Assembly: GCF_000717745.1 (NCBI RefSeq)
Contig: NZ_JOBH01000004.1
Location: 372,001 to 436,000, forward strand
DNA: 64,000 nucleotides
Direction: 5' to 3'
From: Streptomyces violens
GTDB taxonomy: Bacteria > Actinomycetota > Actinomycetes > Streptomycetales > Streptomycetaceae
The notes below the pieces were generated by a model that was given only the letters and a program-made list of their open reading frames with translations, had not been told where the DNA came from and made no database searches. A program made the translations under genes and the position numbers. This document shows positions 8,811-17,594 of the stretch, piece by piece. The stretch's first letter is position 1, and each line of letters starts with the position of its first letter.

Positions 8811-9056
8811 GGAGATCGCCTGATTCTGTTGCGTGTCTCGGCCTGCCGGGCAACAATGTCGTCTGCGGCATGTCGAGTGGAGCAGTCTTTTCTGCATACT
8901 ACTCGTTGCGAGAACTTGTTGAGAGCTGCACCAAGTGCGATACGTCACTGCTTCCGCGCAGCGAACGACGCGTACGTATCGGGTCACGCCGAAGGCAATA
9001 CAACTGTCCTCACTCCTCGGTCAGTGGCATCGACCTGAAATGAGGTTCAACCGACC
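8811..9056. promoter_or_regulatory. Divergent promoter region before cysC
   Basis: A 246-base gap between the helix-turn-helix gene and cysC. It is less GC-rich than the genes and presumably holds both promoters. I recognise no operator, and no poly-Cys leader peptide in good context. Confidence 0.4.
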
Positions 9057-9617
9057 ATGGTGGTTCACCCCGGACCGTGTGACTGCGGTGTGACCGTACT
9101 GCTGACCGGACTGCCCAGCGCGGGCAAGTCGACCCTCGCGCACCTCGTGGCCGAGCCGCTGCGCCACGACGGATACCGCGTCGAGGTGCTGGACGGCGAC
9201 GAGATGCGCAAGACCCTGACGGCGGACCTCGGCTACAGCCGCGAGGACCGGCACCAGAACCTGGGACGCATCGGTCTGATGGCCGAGGTTCTCGCCCGCA
9301 ACGGCGTGCTCGTCCTCGTCCCGGTCGTCGCTCCGTATGCCGACAGCCGCGACGCGATACGACAGCGGCACAGTGAGAGTGGCACCGCCTTTTTGGAAGT
9401 CCATGTGGCCACACCCGTCGAAGTCTGCGCGCAGCGCGACGTGAAGGGCCTCTACGCGAAACAGCGGGCCGGCGAACTCACCGGCCTGACCGGCGTGGAC
9501 GACCCGTACGAAATCCCCGAGAAGCCGGATCTCGTCATTCCGGCACACGGGCAGCCGGCCGCGGAGTCGGCAGCGGCGCTGCGGGATCTGCTCGTCGAGC
9601 GACGGTTCGTCGCGTGA
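9057..9617 (+). CDS. cysC: Adenylyl-sulfate kinase
   Basis: APS kinase, 186 residues, a normal single-domain length. The P-loop GLPSAGKST is at residues 18-26, followed by DGDEMRKTL and YSREDRHQNLGRIG for APS binding, then the lid-region KGLYAKQRAGELTGLTGVDDPYE. It phosphorylates APS to PAPS, the universal sulfonate donor. It overlaps cysD by four bases (GTGA). The cassette has no cysH, cysI or sirohaem genes beside it, so PAPS supply for sulfotransfer is as plausible as assimilation. Confidence 0.93.
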   Translation: MVVHPGPCDCGVTVLLTGLPSAGKSTLAHLVAEPLRHDGYRVEVLDGDEMRKTLTADLGYSREDRHQNLGRIGLMAEVLARNGVLVLVPVVAPYADSRDAIRQRHSESGTAFLEVHVATPVEVCAQRDVKGLYAKQRAGELTGLTGVDDPYEIPEKPDLVIPAHGQPAAESAAALRDLLVERRFVA

Positions 9618-10534
9618 CGGCCACGAGCCCGCATCCGAACCTCACCCTCGGACATCTGGACGTACTGGAGTCCGAGGCGGTGCACATCCTCCGGGAGGTG
9701 GCGGGGGAGTTCGAGAATCCGGTGCTGCTCTTCTCGGGAGGCAAGGACTCGATCGTGATGCTGCACCTGGCGCTGAAGGCGTTCGCGCCCGCGCCGGTGC
9801 CGTTCTCCCTCCTGCACGTGGACACCGGGCACAACTTCCCCGAGGTGATCGACTACCGGGACCGGGTGGTGGCCGCGCATGGATTGCAGCTTCATGTGGC
9901 GCTCGTACAGGACTATCTCGACAGGGGTGTGCTGCGCGAGCGGCCGGACGGTACGCGTAACCCGCTCCAGACGGTGCCGCTCACCGAGAAGGTCAGGACC
10001 GAGCGGTTCGACGCGGTCCTGGGCGGCGGGCGCCGGGACGAGGAGAAGGCGCGGGCGAAGGAACGGGTGTTCTCGTTGCGGGACGAGTTCTCGCAGTGGG
10101 ACCCGCGCCGGCAGCGGCCGGAGCTGTGGAACCTGTACAACGGCCGGCACGCCCCGGGCGAGCACGTGCGCGTCTTCCCGCTGTCGAACTTCACGGAGCT
10201 GGACATCTGGCAGTACATCGCGCGGGAAGGCATCGAGCTGCCGTCGATCTACTACGCGCACAAGCGCGAGGTGTTCGCCCGGGACGGCATGTGGCTGGCG
10301 CCGGGGGAGTGGGGCGGTCCCAAGGACGGCGAGACGGTCGAGTGCCGCCGGGTGCGCTACCGCACGGTGGGGGACATGTCCTGCACCGGCGCGGTGGAAT
10401 CCGACGCCGACACGATCGAGAAGGTCATCGCCGAGGTCGCGACGTCCCGGCTGACCGAGCGCGGGGCGACCCGCGCCGATGACCGGCTCTCGGAGGCCGC
10501 GATGGAGGACCGCAAGCGCGAGGGGTACTTCTAG
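9614..10534 (+). CDS. cysD: Sulfate adenylyltransferase small subunit
   Basis: ATP sulfurylase catalytic subunit of 306 residues, a PP-loop enzyme of the PAPS reductase/ATP sulfurylase fold. The PP motif is LLFSGGKDSIVMLHLA; VDTGHNFPEVIDYRD, LGGGRRDEEKARAKER and NFTELDIWQYI follow, all typical of CysD. It forms APS from sulfate and ATP, driven by GTP hydrolysis in CysN. It is coupled to cysC upstream and lies two bases from cysN, as a single transcription unit. Confidence 0.95.
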   Translation: MTATSPHPNLTLGHLDVLESEAVHILREVAGEFENPVLLFSGGKDSIVMLHLALKAFAPAPVPFSLLHVDTGHNFPEVIDYRDRVVAAHGLQLHVALVQDYLDRGVLRERPDGTRNPLQTVPLTEKVRTERFDAVLGGGRRDEEKARAKERVFSLRDEFSQWDPRRQRPELWNLYNGRHAPGEHVRVFPLSNFTELDIWQYIAREGIELPSIYYAHKREVFARDGMWLAPGEWGGPKDGETVECRRVRYRTVGDMSCTGAVESDADTIEKVIAEVATSRLTERGATRADDRLSEAAMEDRKREGYF

Positions 10535-10536
10535 AC

Positions 10537-11817
10537 ATGGGCAGCACCACTGACCAGCCGTCCGCCACCACACTGCTGCGGTTCGCCACCGCCGGCTCGG
10601 TGGACGACGGCAAATCCACCTTCGTCGGCCGGCTTCTGCACGACTCCAAGTCGATCCTCGCCGATCAACTGCAGGCAGTGGAACGCGCCTCGACCGCCCG
10701 CGGCCGGCAGGGCCTCGACCTGGCCCTGCTGACCGACGGGCTGCGGGCGGAGCGGGAACAGGGCATCACCATCGATGTCGCCTACCGCTACTTCGCCACG
10801 CCCCGGCGGCGGTTCATCCTCGCCGACACCCCGGGCCACGTGCAGTACACCCGCAACATGGTCACCGGCGCCTCGACCGCCGAGCTGGCCGTGGTGCTGG
10901 TCGACGCCCGTAACGGCGTCGTCGAGCAGACCCGCCGGCACGCCGCTATCGCCGCGCTGCTGCGCGTCCCGCACGTGGTCCTCGCGGTCAACAAGATGGA
11001 CCTGGTGGACTACCAGGAGTCGGTCTTCGCGGCCATCGCCGAGGAGTTCACCACCTACGCGGCCTCGCTGGGTGTACCGGAGATCACCGCGGTCCCGATC
11101 TCGGCGCTGGCCGGCGACAACGTGGTGACGCCGTCCGCCCACATGGACTGGTACGGCGGCCCGACCGTCCTGGAGCACCTGGAGACGGTCCCGGTCGTCG
11201 CCGACCCGTCCGAGGAACCGGCGCGCTTTCCGGTGCAGTACGTCATCCGGCCGCAGACCGTCGAGCTACCCGACTACCGGGGCTATGCGGGCCAGATCGC
11301 AGCCGGTGTGTTCCGGGTGGGCGATGCGGTCACCGTCCTGCCGTCCGGCCGTACGACGAAGGTCACCGGGATCGACCTGCTGGGAAGGCCCGTCGAGGCG
11401 GCCCGGGCCCCGCAGTCGGTGACCCTGCTGCTGGCGGACGACATCGACATCTCCCGGGGCGACCTGCTGGTCCCGGCCGACAACCCGCCGGCGATCAGCC
11501 AGGACGTCGAGGCGACGGTGTGCCATGTGGCGGAGACTCCGCTGACCCCCGGACAGCGCGTACTGCTCAAGCAGACGACGCGCACGGTACAGGCCATCGT
11601 CAAGGAGATCCCCTCCAGGCTGGCCCTCGACGACCTCTCCCAGCACCCGGCGCCGGGCGAGCTGGCTGCCAACGACATCGGCCGCGTCGTGCTCCGCACC
11701 GCCGCGCCTCTCCCGTTGGACACCTACGCCACCTGCCGCCGCACCGGTTCCTTCCTCCTCATCGACCCCATCGACGGCACCACCCTCACGGCGGCCATGA
11801 CTGTCCAGTCCGGCTGA
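10537..11817 (+). CDS. cysN: Sulfate adenylyltransferase GTPase subunit
   Basis: Elongation-factor-like GTPase of 426 residues. G1 is TAGSVDDGKSTFVGRLL, the switch region has EREQGITIDVAYRYF, G3 is DTPGH and G4 is NKMD. Two beta-barrel domains follow from about residue 225. It activates CysD for APS synthesis. The length matches CysN alone, without a fused APS kinase, consistent with the separate cysC upstream. The gene ends the cysC-cysD-cysN cassette and faces the leftward alpha-galactosidase gene. Confidence 0.95.
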   Translation: MGSTTDQPSATTLLRFATAGSVDDGKSTFVGRLLHDSKSILADQLQAVERASTARGRQGLDLALLTDGLRAEREQGITIDVAYRYFATPRRRFILADTPGHVQYTRNMVTGASTAELAVVLVDARNGVVEQTRRHAAIAALLRVPHVVLAVNKMDLVDYQESVFAAIAEEFTTYAASLGVPEITAVPISALAGDNVVTPSAHMDWYGGPTVLEHLETVPVVADPSEEPARFPVQYVIRPQTVELPDYRGYAGQIAAGVFRVGDAVTVLPSGRTTKVTGIDLLGRPVEAARAPQSVTLLLADDIDISRGDLLVPADNPPAISQDVEATVCHVAETPLTPGQRVLLKQTTRTVQAIVKEIPSRLALDDLSQHPAPGELAANDIGRVVLRTAAPLPLDTYATCRRTGSFLLIDPIDGTTLTAAMTVQSG

Positions 11818-11910
11818 TCCGACCGCAAAAGAAGATCTGCACGAGACGTTGACGCACCTGCCTGCCGACCCTGTGTTCCTGGCCGGCTGCCGGAGCGGTA
11901 CCGGGTGACG

Positions 11911-14088
11911 TCAGACGCGGCGGGCCTCGATGAGGACCAGCCGCTCCGGGTACAGCGCGGGGGCCTGGACGCCGGCGGTGCTCAGCACCCGTCCGGTCAG
12001 CTCCACCCCCTTGTCGCCGTGCCACCAGGGGAGTGGTGAGTCGGTGGGACCCTCGGGGCGGTCTCCGGGCGGCAGCGGGGAGAGGCGGTAGACCGCGTCG
12101 GGGGCGAGGCCGGGCAGGCGGACGCGCCCGGGCGGGGACTGCACGCTCGTGGCCGTCTGCACCACGGCATAGACGGCACGGGACCGGTCGGGCGCCACGA
12201 CGCCGTGCAGCCACAGGGCCGGGTCGGGGTGGTCGGCGTGGACGACGGTGCCCGAATGCAACAGGGGCCGCAGCCGCTTGTACGCCGAAACCCACTCCGC
12301 GAGGCGGGCGCGCTCCTCGGCCGGGGCGAGGGTGAGGTCCCATTCGATGCCGAAGTGGCCGAACAGGGCCGTTCCGGCGCGGAAGTCGAGGGTGTGGGCG
12401 CGGCCGGTCGTATGGGCGACGGGGGAGGCGACGTGAGCGCCGAGGAGCTCGGGCGGCAGCAGGAGGCCGGTCCAGCGCTGGATCTGCTGGCGTTCCAGCG
12501 CATCGATGCAGTCGCTGGTCCACACCCGGTCGGTGCGTTCCAGGATGCCCAGGTCGATGCGTCCGCCGCCGGAGGAGCAGGACTCGATCTCCAGGCCGGG
12601 GTGGCGCGTGCGCAGTTCGTCGATCAGCCGGTACACCGCACCGGTCTGGGCGTGGACGCCGGCCGTCCCGCGCGGACTGTGTCCGGCCTCGACCAGGTCC
12701 CGGTTGTGGTCCCACTTGATGTAGCCGATGCGGTACTCGGTGACCAGGGCGTCCAGGCGCTCCAGGAGGTAGCCGTACGCCGCCGGGTGGCCGAGGTCGA
12801 GGACCTGCTGGTGGCGGGCGGTCGGCGGGGTGCGTCCGCCCGTGGCCATGATCCACTCGGGGTGGGCGCGGGCGAGGTCGGAGTCGGCGTTGACCATCTC
12901 CGGCTCGAACCAGAGGCCGAACTCCATGCCAAGCGCGTGCACATGGTCCACCAACGGATGCAGCCCATCGGGCCAGACGCCCTTGTCCACGTACCAGTCA
13001 CCGAGCCCTGCGGTGTCGTCCCGGCGTCCCGTGAACCAGCCGTCGTCGAGGACGAAGCGTTCCGCGCCGACCTCGGCCGCCGCGTCGGCGAGTGCCTTCA
13101 GCTTGTCCAGGTCCTGCTGGAAGTAGACGGCTTCCCAGGTGTTGAGCGTGACCGGGCGGGGCGTGCGGGGGTGCTGCGATCGGTCCCGCAGGTAGCCGTG
13201 GAAGCGCCCGGCCAGTTCGTCGAGCCCGTGTCCGTACGCACCGTAGATCCACGGGGAGGCGTAGCACTCGCCCGCGGCGAGCCGGACCTCACCGGGCAGC
13301 AGTGCTTCGCCGCCGCCGAGCAGGCGCACCCCCGCGGGGGTGCGCTCGGCCAGCGAGCGATGGTTTCCGCTCCAGGCGACGTGCAGTCCCCACACCTCGC
13401 CGGTGCGGAAACCGAACCCGCTCTCACCCGCGACGTGCACGAGCGTCGCGTCGAGTCCGGTGCGGCCCCGCCGGTTCTCCCGCAGATGCGTGCCGATGGT
13501 GAACTCGTGGCGCTGCGGGGCGCGTTCGCGCAGATGCCGACCGGTGAGGTCGAGCAGTTCGGTGGCCTGGCCGGGGACGGGGAAGGTCAGGAGCAGGCCG
13601 GCCACGGTGTACGGGCGATCGCTGTCGTTGGTGAGCGTGGCCCGCTGCCGTACGAGTCCCGACGCGGTGACCTCGATCTCCAGGCACAACGCGAGTTCCG
13701 CCTGGCTGTCGATGGCGTCCACGACCAGGCGGTGCCGTACCGGGCCGTCGCTGTCGCCGTGGTTGTCGCCGGCGCCGCGCCGGACGGACCGGACGGTGAA
13801 GGCGGTGGAGAAGTCCGCCCCGTCCCGGTGCCCCGTGAGGCCGGGCGTGCCGAGCCAGCCGGCGGACTGCTGCGGCAGCACGCTGACCGGTACCGGCTCG
13901 TCGAGTGAGCTCGACATGACCTGTGCCGCTTCGGTGCGGACCAGTGTGGCCAGCGCGTCGCCGGTGAGTTCACCGAGATCCGCGCCCCAGTGGACGACCC
14001 GGGGGAGCAGGCCGCTGGTGCAGTCCAGGACGAGGCTCATGCCTGCGGCGCGGAAGTGGAGACGGTGGTCATGGAGATGCTCGGACAT
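11911..14088 (-). CDS. Alpha-galactosidase, glycoside hydrolase family 36
   Basis: A 725-residue GH36 enzyme. The N-terminal beta-sandwich domain leads to a TIM barrel with RFVLDDGWFTGRRDD, then the nucleophile Asp460 in GYIKWDHNRDL, and CSSGGGRIDLGIL. The acid/base Asp526 is in VWTSDCIDALERQ. It releases terminal alpha-linked galactose from melibiose, raffinose or galactolipid-type substrates. There is no signal peptide, so it acts in the cytoplasm on imported oligosaccharides. The ATG is placed at MSEHLHDHRL; longer starts add non-family sequence. It is divergent from a ROK regulator, its probable repressor. Confidence 0.92.
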   Translation of the reverse strand: MSEHLHDHRLHFRAAGMSLVLDCTSGLLPRVVHWGADLGELTGDALATLVRTEAAQVMSSSLDEPVPVSVLPQQSAGWLGTPGLTGHRDGADFSTAFTVRSVRRGAGDNHGDSDGPVRHRLVVDAIDSQAELALCLEIEVTASGLVRQRATLTNDSDRPYTVAGLLLTFPVPGQATELLDLTGRHLRERAPQRHEFTIGTHLRENRRGRTGLDATLVHVAGESGFGFRTGEVWGLHVAWSGNHRSLAERTPAGVRLLGGGEALLPGEVRLAAGECYASPWIYGAYGHGLDELAGRFHGYLRDRSQHPRTPRPVTLNTWEAVYFQQDLDKLKALADAAAEVGAERFVLDDGWFTGRRDDTAGLGDWYVDKGVWPDGLHPLVDHVHALGMEFGLWFEPEMVNADSDLARAHPEWIMATGGRTPPTARHQQVLDLGHPAAYGYLLERLDALVTEYRIGYIKWDHNRDLVEAGHSPRGTAGVHAQTGAVYRLIDELRTRHPGLEIESCSSGGGRIDLGILERTDRVWTSDCIDALERQQIQRWTGLLLPPELLGAHVASPVAHTTGRAHTLDFRAGTALFGHFGIEWDLTLAPAEERARLAEWVSAYKRLRPLLHSGTVVHADHPDPALWLHGVVAPDRSRAVYAVVQTATSVQSPPGRVRLPGLAPDAVYRLSPLPPGDRPEGPTDSPLPWWHGDKGVELTGRVLSTAGVQAPALYPERLVLIEARRV

Positions 14089-14332
14089 ACGAGATCCCTT
14101 GGAAAGGAGTGAGGGCGTCCAACACCCTTGACGGGGCAGGCGAGTGAGTCGCCGACTCGACATTTACTTTCATCGCGGAAGTCTTGCTTCGTCAACCCCG
14201 GGAAACGCTCGCTTTTCGCCGGGGAAACGACCGTCCTCGCGACCTATTGATTTCGCGACGGAACCATTAGAGGGTGCATGGGATGATGAACCCCGCACGA
14301 CGCCCGTCTCTACTCCCTGCGGAGACCACCCG
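14089..14332. promoter_or_regulatory. Divergent promoter region of galA-like and ROK genes
   Basis: The 244-base gap between divergent genes is AT-richer than the rest. It contains a near-palindrome ACTTTCATCGCGGAAGT around 14167-14183 and two copies of TCGCGA near 14240-14256. These are candidate sites for the adjacent ROK protein, by position only. Confidence 0.4.
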
Positions 14333-15508
14333 GTGGATGCCACGTCTGCTCCGTCGACCCCGCTCGCCGGAGCCGGTCGCGCCGTCGCCCTGGAAGTGCT
14401 GCTGCGCGGGCCGGTCACTCGCAGCGAGATAGCCCGCCGTCTGTCCATGTCGGCCGGTAGTCTCACCCGGCTCGCCAATCCCCTCGTTGACAGCGGTCTG
14501 CTCGTGGAGGTGGACGCCGATCATGGTCAGGCCGGACACGAGGCCCGGACGGGGCGCCGGTCCCGGCCGCTGGACATCAACGCCGCGGCCCACCACTTCA
14601 TCGGCGCCAAGGTGACCGGCGACGATGTCCACGCCGTCCTCACAACGCTGCGTGCCGAGGTCGTCGGCTCCGCCCGAAAGCCGCTGCCCGGCCGTGACCC
14701 GGCCTCCGTCGTGGCGACCATCGCCGAACTGATCGGCGAACTCACCGCAGAGGGCCCGCGCATCAGCAGGGTCGGAGTCAGCCTCGGCGGACGCGTCGCG
14801 CACCACACGACCGTCACGGCCGCGCCGTTCCTGGAGTGGTCCGAGGACGTCCCCCTCGGCAGCCTTCTCGCTGACGCCCTCGGCCTCCCCGTCACCGTCG
14901 ACAACGACCTGCTGGCACTGACCCGGGCCGAGCACTGGTTCGGCACCGCCCGCGGCCACGACCGCTTCGCGGTCCTCACCATCGGCGCCGGCGTGGGCTA
15001 CGGCCTGGTCATGCACGACACCGTCGTCGACAGTCCGGACGTCGGCGTCGGACTGCTGGGGCACTGCCCCCTCGACCCGATGGGGCCGCTCTGCCCGAAC
15101 GGGCACCGAGGCTGCGCCACGGCCATGCTGTCGCGGCCTTCCATCTGTGCCGCCGTCTCCGTCGGGTTGCGCCGCTCGGTGACCTACGACGAGTGCCTCG
15201 ATCTCGCCGCGCACGGTGACCCGGTCGCCGCACCGGTCATCACCGCAGCCGGACGCGCCCTCGGCCGTCTCCTCGCCGCGGTCGCCAACTTCACGCTGGT
15301 GCAGAAGATCGTGCTCACGGGGGAAGGAGTGCGCCTGGCCGAGGTGGCCCGTACCGCTGTCGAGGAGGCCGTACGAGCCGACCGCGACCCCAGCACCGCC
15401 CCGCTCGAACTCGACGTCCAGCACAGCGACTTCGCGTACTGGGCCCGCGGCGCGGCGGCCACCGCCATCCAGGCACACGTCCTGGAGGAGACGCCCGCGG
15501 TGGGCTGA
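14333..15508 (+). CDS. ROK-family transcriptional regulator
   Basis: A 391-residue ROK repressor. The N-terminal winged helix-turn-helix spans about residues 20-60 (GPVTRSEIARRLSMSAGSLTRLANPL). The sugar-kinase-like ROK domain follows, with VGVSLGGRV, VDNDLLALTRAEHWFG, TIGAGVGYGLV and the zinc-site segment CPNGHRGCATAML. The GTG start has GGAG 8 bases before it and places the helix-turn-helix at the usual distance from the N-terminus. By position it should sense a galactose-type sugar and control the divergent alpha-galactosidase and perhaps the downstream galactonate dehydratase. Confidence 0.88.
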   Translation: MDATSAPSTPLAGAGRAVALEVLLRGPVTRSEIARRLSMSAGSLTRLANPLVDSGLLVEVDADHGQAGHEARTGRRSRPLDINAAAHHFIGAKVTGDDVHAVLTTLRAEVVGSARKPLPGRDPASVVATIAELIGELTAEGPRISRVGVSLGGRVAHHTTVTAAPFLEWSEDVPLGSLLADALGLPVTVDNDLLALTRAEHWFGTARGHDRFAVLTIGAGVGYGLVMHDTVVDSPDVGVGLLGHCPLDPMGPLCPNGHRGCATAMLSRPSICAAVSVGLRRSVTYDECLDLAAHGDPVAAPVITAAGRALGRLLAAVANFTLVQKIVLTGEGVRLAEVARTAVEEAVRADRDPSTAPLELDVQHSDFAYWARGAAATAIQAHVLEETPAVG

Positions 15509-15550
15509 GACCGTGCTGACCTCGAACGCAGCACCTGCTTGGCCTCGCCG

Positions 15551-15567
15551 ATTAATTCATATTTAAT
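15551..15567. promoter_or_regulatory. AT-rich inverted repeat upstream of dgoD
   Basis: ATTAA and TTAAT arms flank TTCATAT, 41 bases before the dgoD start. An AT-rich palindrome is conspicuous in this GC-rich DNA. Candidate site for the adjacent GntR or ROK regulator. Confidence 0.4.
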
Positions 15568-15608
15568 AGTGGTGTCGGATCCTCCCCCGTGATTCCTTCA
15601 GGAGCCCC

Positions 15609-16754
15609 ATGAAGATCACCCGTGTTGAGACCTTCGCCGTGCCGCCGCGCTGGCTGCTGTGCCGGATCGAGACCGACGACGGGCACGTCGGCTGGGGTGA
15701 GCCGGTGGTCGAGGGCCGGGCGGCGACCGTGCGCACCGCCGTGGGGGAGCTGACCGAGCAGTTCCTGATCGGCGCGGACCCGCTGCGGATCGAGGACCTG
15801 TGGCAGCAGATGACCAAGGGCTCCTTCTACCGTGGCGGCCCGGTGCTCTCCTCCGCCGTCGCCGGGCTCGACCAAGCGCTGTGGGACATCGCGGGCAAGC
15901 ACTACGGCGCGCCCGTGCACCAGTTGCTCGGTGGCCCCGTCCGCGAGAAGGTCCGGGCGTACAGCTGGGTGGGCGGCGACGAGCCCGCCGAGCTGCGTGA
16001 CCACGTGCAGCAGCAGGTCGAGGCCGGTTTCACGGCGGTGAAGATGAACGCGAGCGGCCGGATGAACCGGCTCGCCACCGTACGGGACATCCAGGGCATC
16101 GTCGACCGCGCGGAGACCGCCCGCGACGTGCTCGGCCCGGACGGCGACTTCGCCGTCGACTTCCACGGCCGCTTCACCGCGGCGAACGCCCGCAAGGTGC
16201 TGCCCCACCTGGCCCCGTACAACCCGCTGTTCGCCGAGGAGCCGCTGCTGCCGGAGTACCCGCACCTGCTCGCCGACCTCGTCTCCGCCTCCCCGGTGCC
16301 GATCGCCACGGGCGAGCGTCTCTACTCCCGTACCGACGTGCTGCCGGCGCTCCAAGCCGGGGTCGCCGTGCTCCAGCCGGACCTCTCGCACGCCGGCGGG
16401 ATCTCCGAGACCCGCCGTATCGCCGCGCTCGCCGAGACCTTCGACGTGCCGGTCGCTCCGCACTGCCCCCTCGGTCCCGTCTCCTTGGCGGCCAGCCTCC
16501 AGATCGCCTTCTGCACTCCGAACTTCCTCATCCAGGAACAGAGCATCGGCATCCACTACAACACCGGCGCCGAGGTGCTGGACTACGTCGTGGACAAGGA
16601 AACCTTCCGCTTCCACGACGGGCACCTGGCCCGCCCCACCGCACCGGGCCTCGGCATCACGGTGGACGAGCGCGCCGTGCGTGCCGCGGACGGATACGAC
16701 GCCTGGCGCAACCCCGCCTGGCGGCACCCCGACGGATCGTTCGCCGAATGGTGA
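15609..16754 (+). CDS. dgoD: D-galactonate dehydratase
   Basis: Enolase-superfamily enzyme of 381 residues that matches E. coli DgoD along its whole length. Shared segments include MKITRVETF, GWGEPVVEGRA, FYRGGPVLSSAVAGLDQALWD, AYSWVGGD, VDFHGR, FAEEPLL, GERLYSR, PHCPLGP, IGIHYN and the C-terminal WRNPAWRHPDGSFAEW. It dehydrates D-galactonate to 2-dehydro-3-deoxygalactonate in the De Ley-Doudoroff route. AGGAG precedes the ATG. The kinase and aldolase of the route are not adjacent. It probably uses galactose released by the GH36 enzyme after oxidation to galactonate elsewhere. Confidence 0.93.
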   Translation: MKITRVETFAVPPRWLLCRIETDDGHVGWGEPVVEGRAATVRTAVGELTEQFLIGADPLRIEDLWQQMTKGSFYRGGPVLSSAVAGLDQALWDIAGKHYGAPVHQLLGGPVREKVRAYSWVGGDEPAELRDHVQQQVEAGFTAVKMNASGRMNRLATVRDIQGIVDRAETARDVLGPDGDFAVDFHGRFTAANARKVLPHLAPYNPLFAEEPLLPEYPHLLADLVSASPVPIATGERLYSRTDVLPALQAGVAVLQPDLSHAGGISETRRIAALAETFDVPVAPHCPLGPVSLAASLQIAFCTPNFLIQEQSIGIHYNTGAEVLDYVVDKETFRFHDGHLARPTAPGLGITVDERAVRAADGYDAWRNPAWRHPDGSFAEW

Positions 16755-16778
16755 CCGCCGCCTGCTCCCCGCACCCGC

Positions 16779-16805
16779 CCCTTACCACCTGGAGCGCCGT
16801 AAGGG
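16779..16805. promoter_or_regulatory. Inverted repeat between dgoD and GntR gene
   Basis: Arms CCCTTAC and GTAAGGG flank a 13-base spacer, just before the GntR ribosome-binding site. It could be an operator for autoregulation or a small RNA hairpin. Confidence 0.4.
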
Positions 16806-16821
16806 TGAGGGAGCAGCACAC

Positions 16822-17541
16822 ATGACGTCATACGCAGGCCGGGGTGTGCACGGCCAGGTCGTCGAACGTCTCGGCTACCGCATAGTCTCCGGAGAGGTGC
16901 CGGAGGGTGCCACGCTCGATCCGCGGGAGATGGCAGCGGAGTTGGACATCAGCCTCACGGTGATCCGTGAGACGTTGAAGGTTCTGGCGGGCAAGGGACT
17001 GGTCGCGGCGCGGCAGAAGCGTGGGACTTTCGTCCGCCCGCGCGGTGAATGGAACATGCTCGACGCGGACGTCATCCGCTGGCGCGTAGCGGGCGGCAAG
17101 GGTGAAGCGCTGCTGCGCGACTTCGCCGAGCTGCGGGCCATCATCGAACCCGCCGCGGTACGCCACGCCGCCGAACGCCGTACGGACGCGGACCTGGCTG
17201 CTCTGGAGCGGGCGCTGACGGCCATGGGGGAGGCCGGTGACGACACCGGCGCTGCCGCGGCAGCGGACGCCGCGTTCCACCGCGCCCTGCTCACTGCCTC
17301 GGGGAACGAGATGCTGACTCGGCTCGACCAGCTCATGGAGCCGGTGCTGCGTGCCCGTGACGGCATCGTGCACGCGCCGCACGGTGTGGCCGACGATCCG
17401 GTGCCCAGTCACCGCGCAGTGCTCGAAGCCATCCGGGAACGTGACGCGGACCGCGCTTCCGCCGCCATGGTCTACCTGCTGGCCAAGTCCGTCGCGGACT
17501 TCGACCGCGCCGTACGGAGTGCCTCCCGCCCCGGGGAGTGA
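16822..17541 (+). CDS. GntR-family regulator, FadR/FCD subfamily
   Basis: A 239-residue regulator. The N-terminal winged helix has GEVPEGATLDPREMAAELDISLTVIRETLKVLAGKGLV and then the wing RQKRGTFVRP. The C-terminal FCD domain shows FAELRAIIEPAAVRHAA, DAAFHRALLTASGNEML and PSHRAVLEAIRERD, with the His and Asp residues that bind metal and ligand in this subfamily. GAGGGAG lies 8 bases before the ATG. FCD regulators with this type of domain commonly sense sugar acids, so galactonate is a reasonable ligand given the upstream dgoD. Confidence 0.88.
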   Translation: MTSYAGRGVHGQVVERLGYRIVSGEVPEGATLDPREMAAELDISLTVIRETLKVLAGKGLVAARQKRGTFVRPRGEWNMLDADVIRWRVAGGKGEALLRDFAELRAIIEPAAVRHAAERRTDADLAALERALTAMGEAGDDTGAAAAADAAFHRALLTASGNEMLTRLDQLMEPVLRARDGIVHAPHGVADDPVPSHRAVLEAIRERDADRASAAMVYLLAKSVADFDRAVRSASRPGE

Positions 17542-17594
17542 GTTCACGACGCAGGCGCCCGGAGGCATGAGCGCCACCGAAGCCGAGGCCCTGG

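Noticed and set aside
8800..8870. Plus-strand sequence encoding LILLRVSACRA, resembling a sulfur leader peptide before cysC
   Set aside because: No start codon with a ribosome site in that frame, no Cys run before a stop, and it overlaps the start of the divergent gene.
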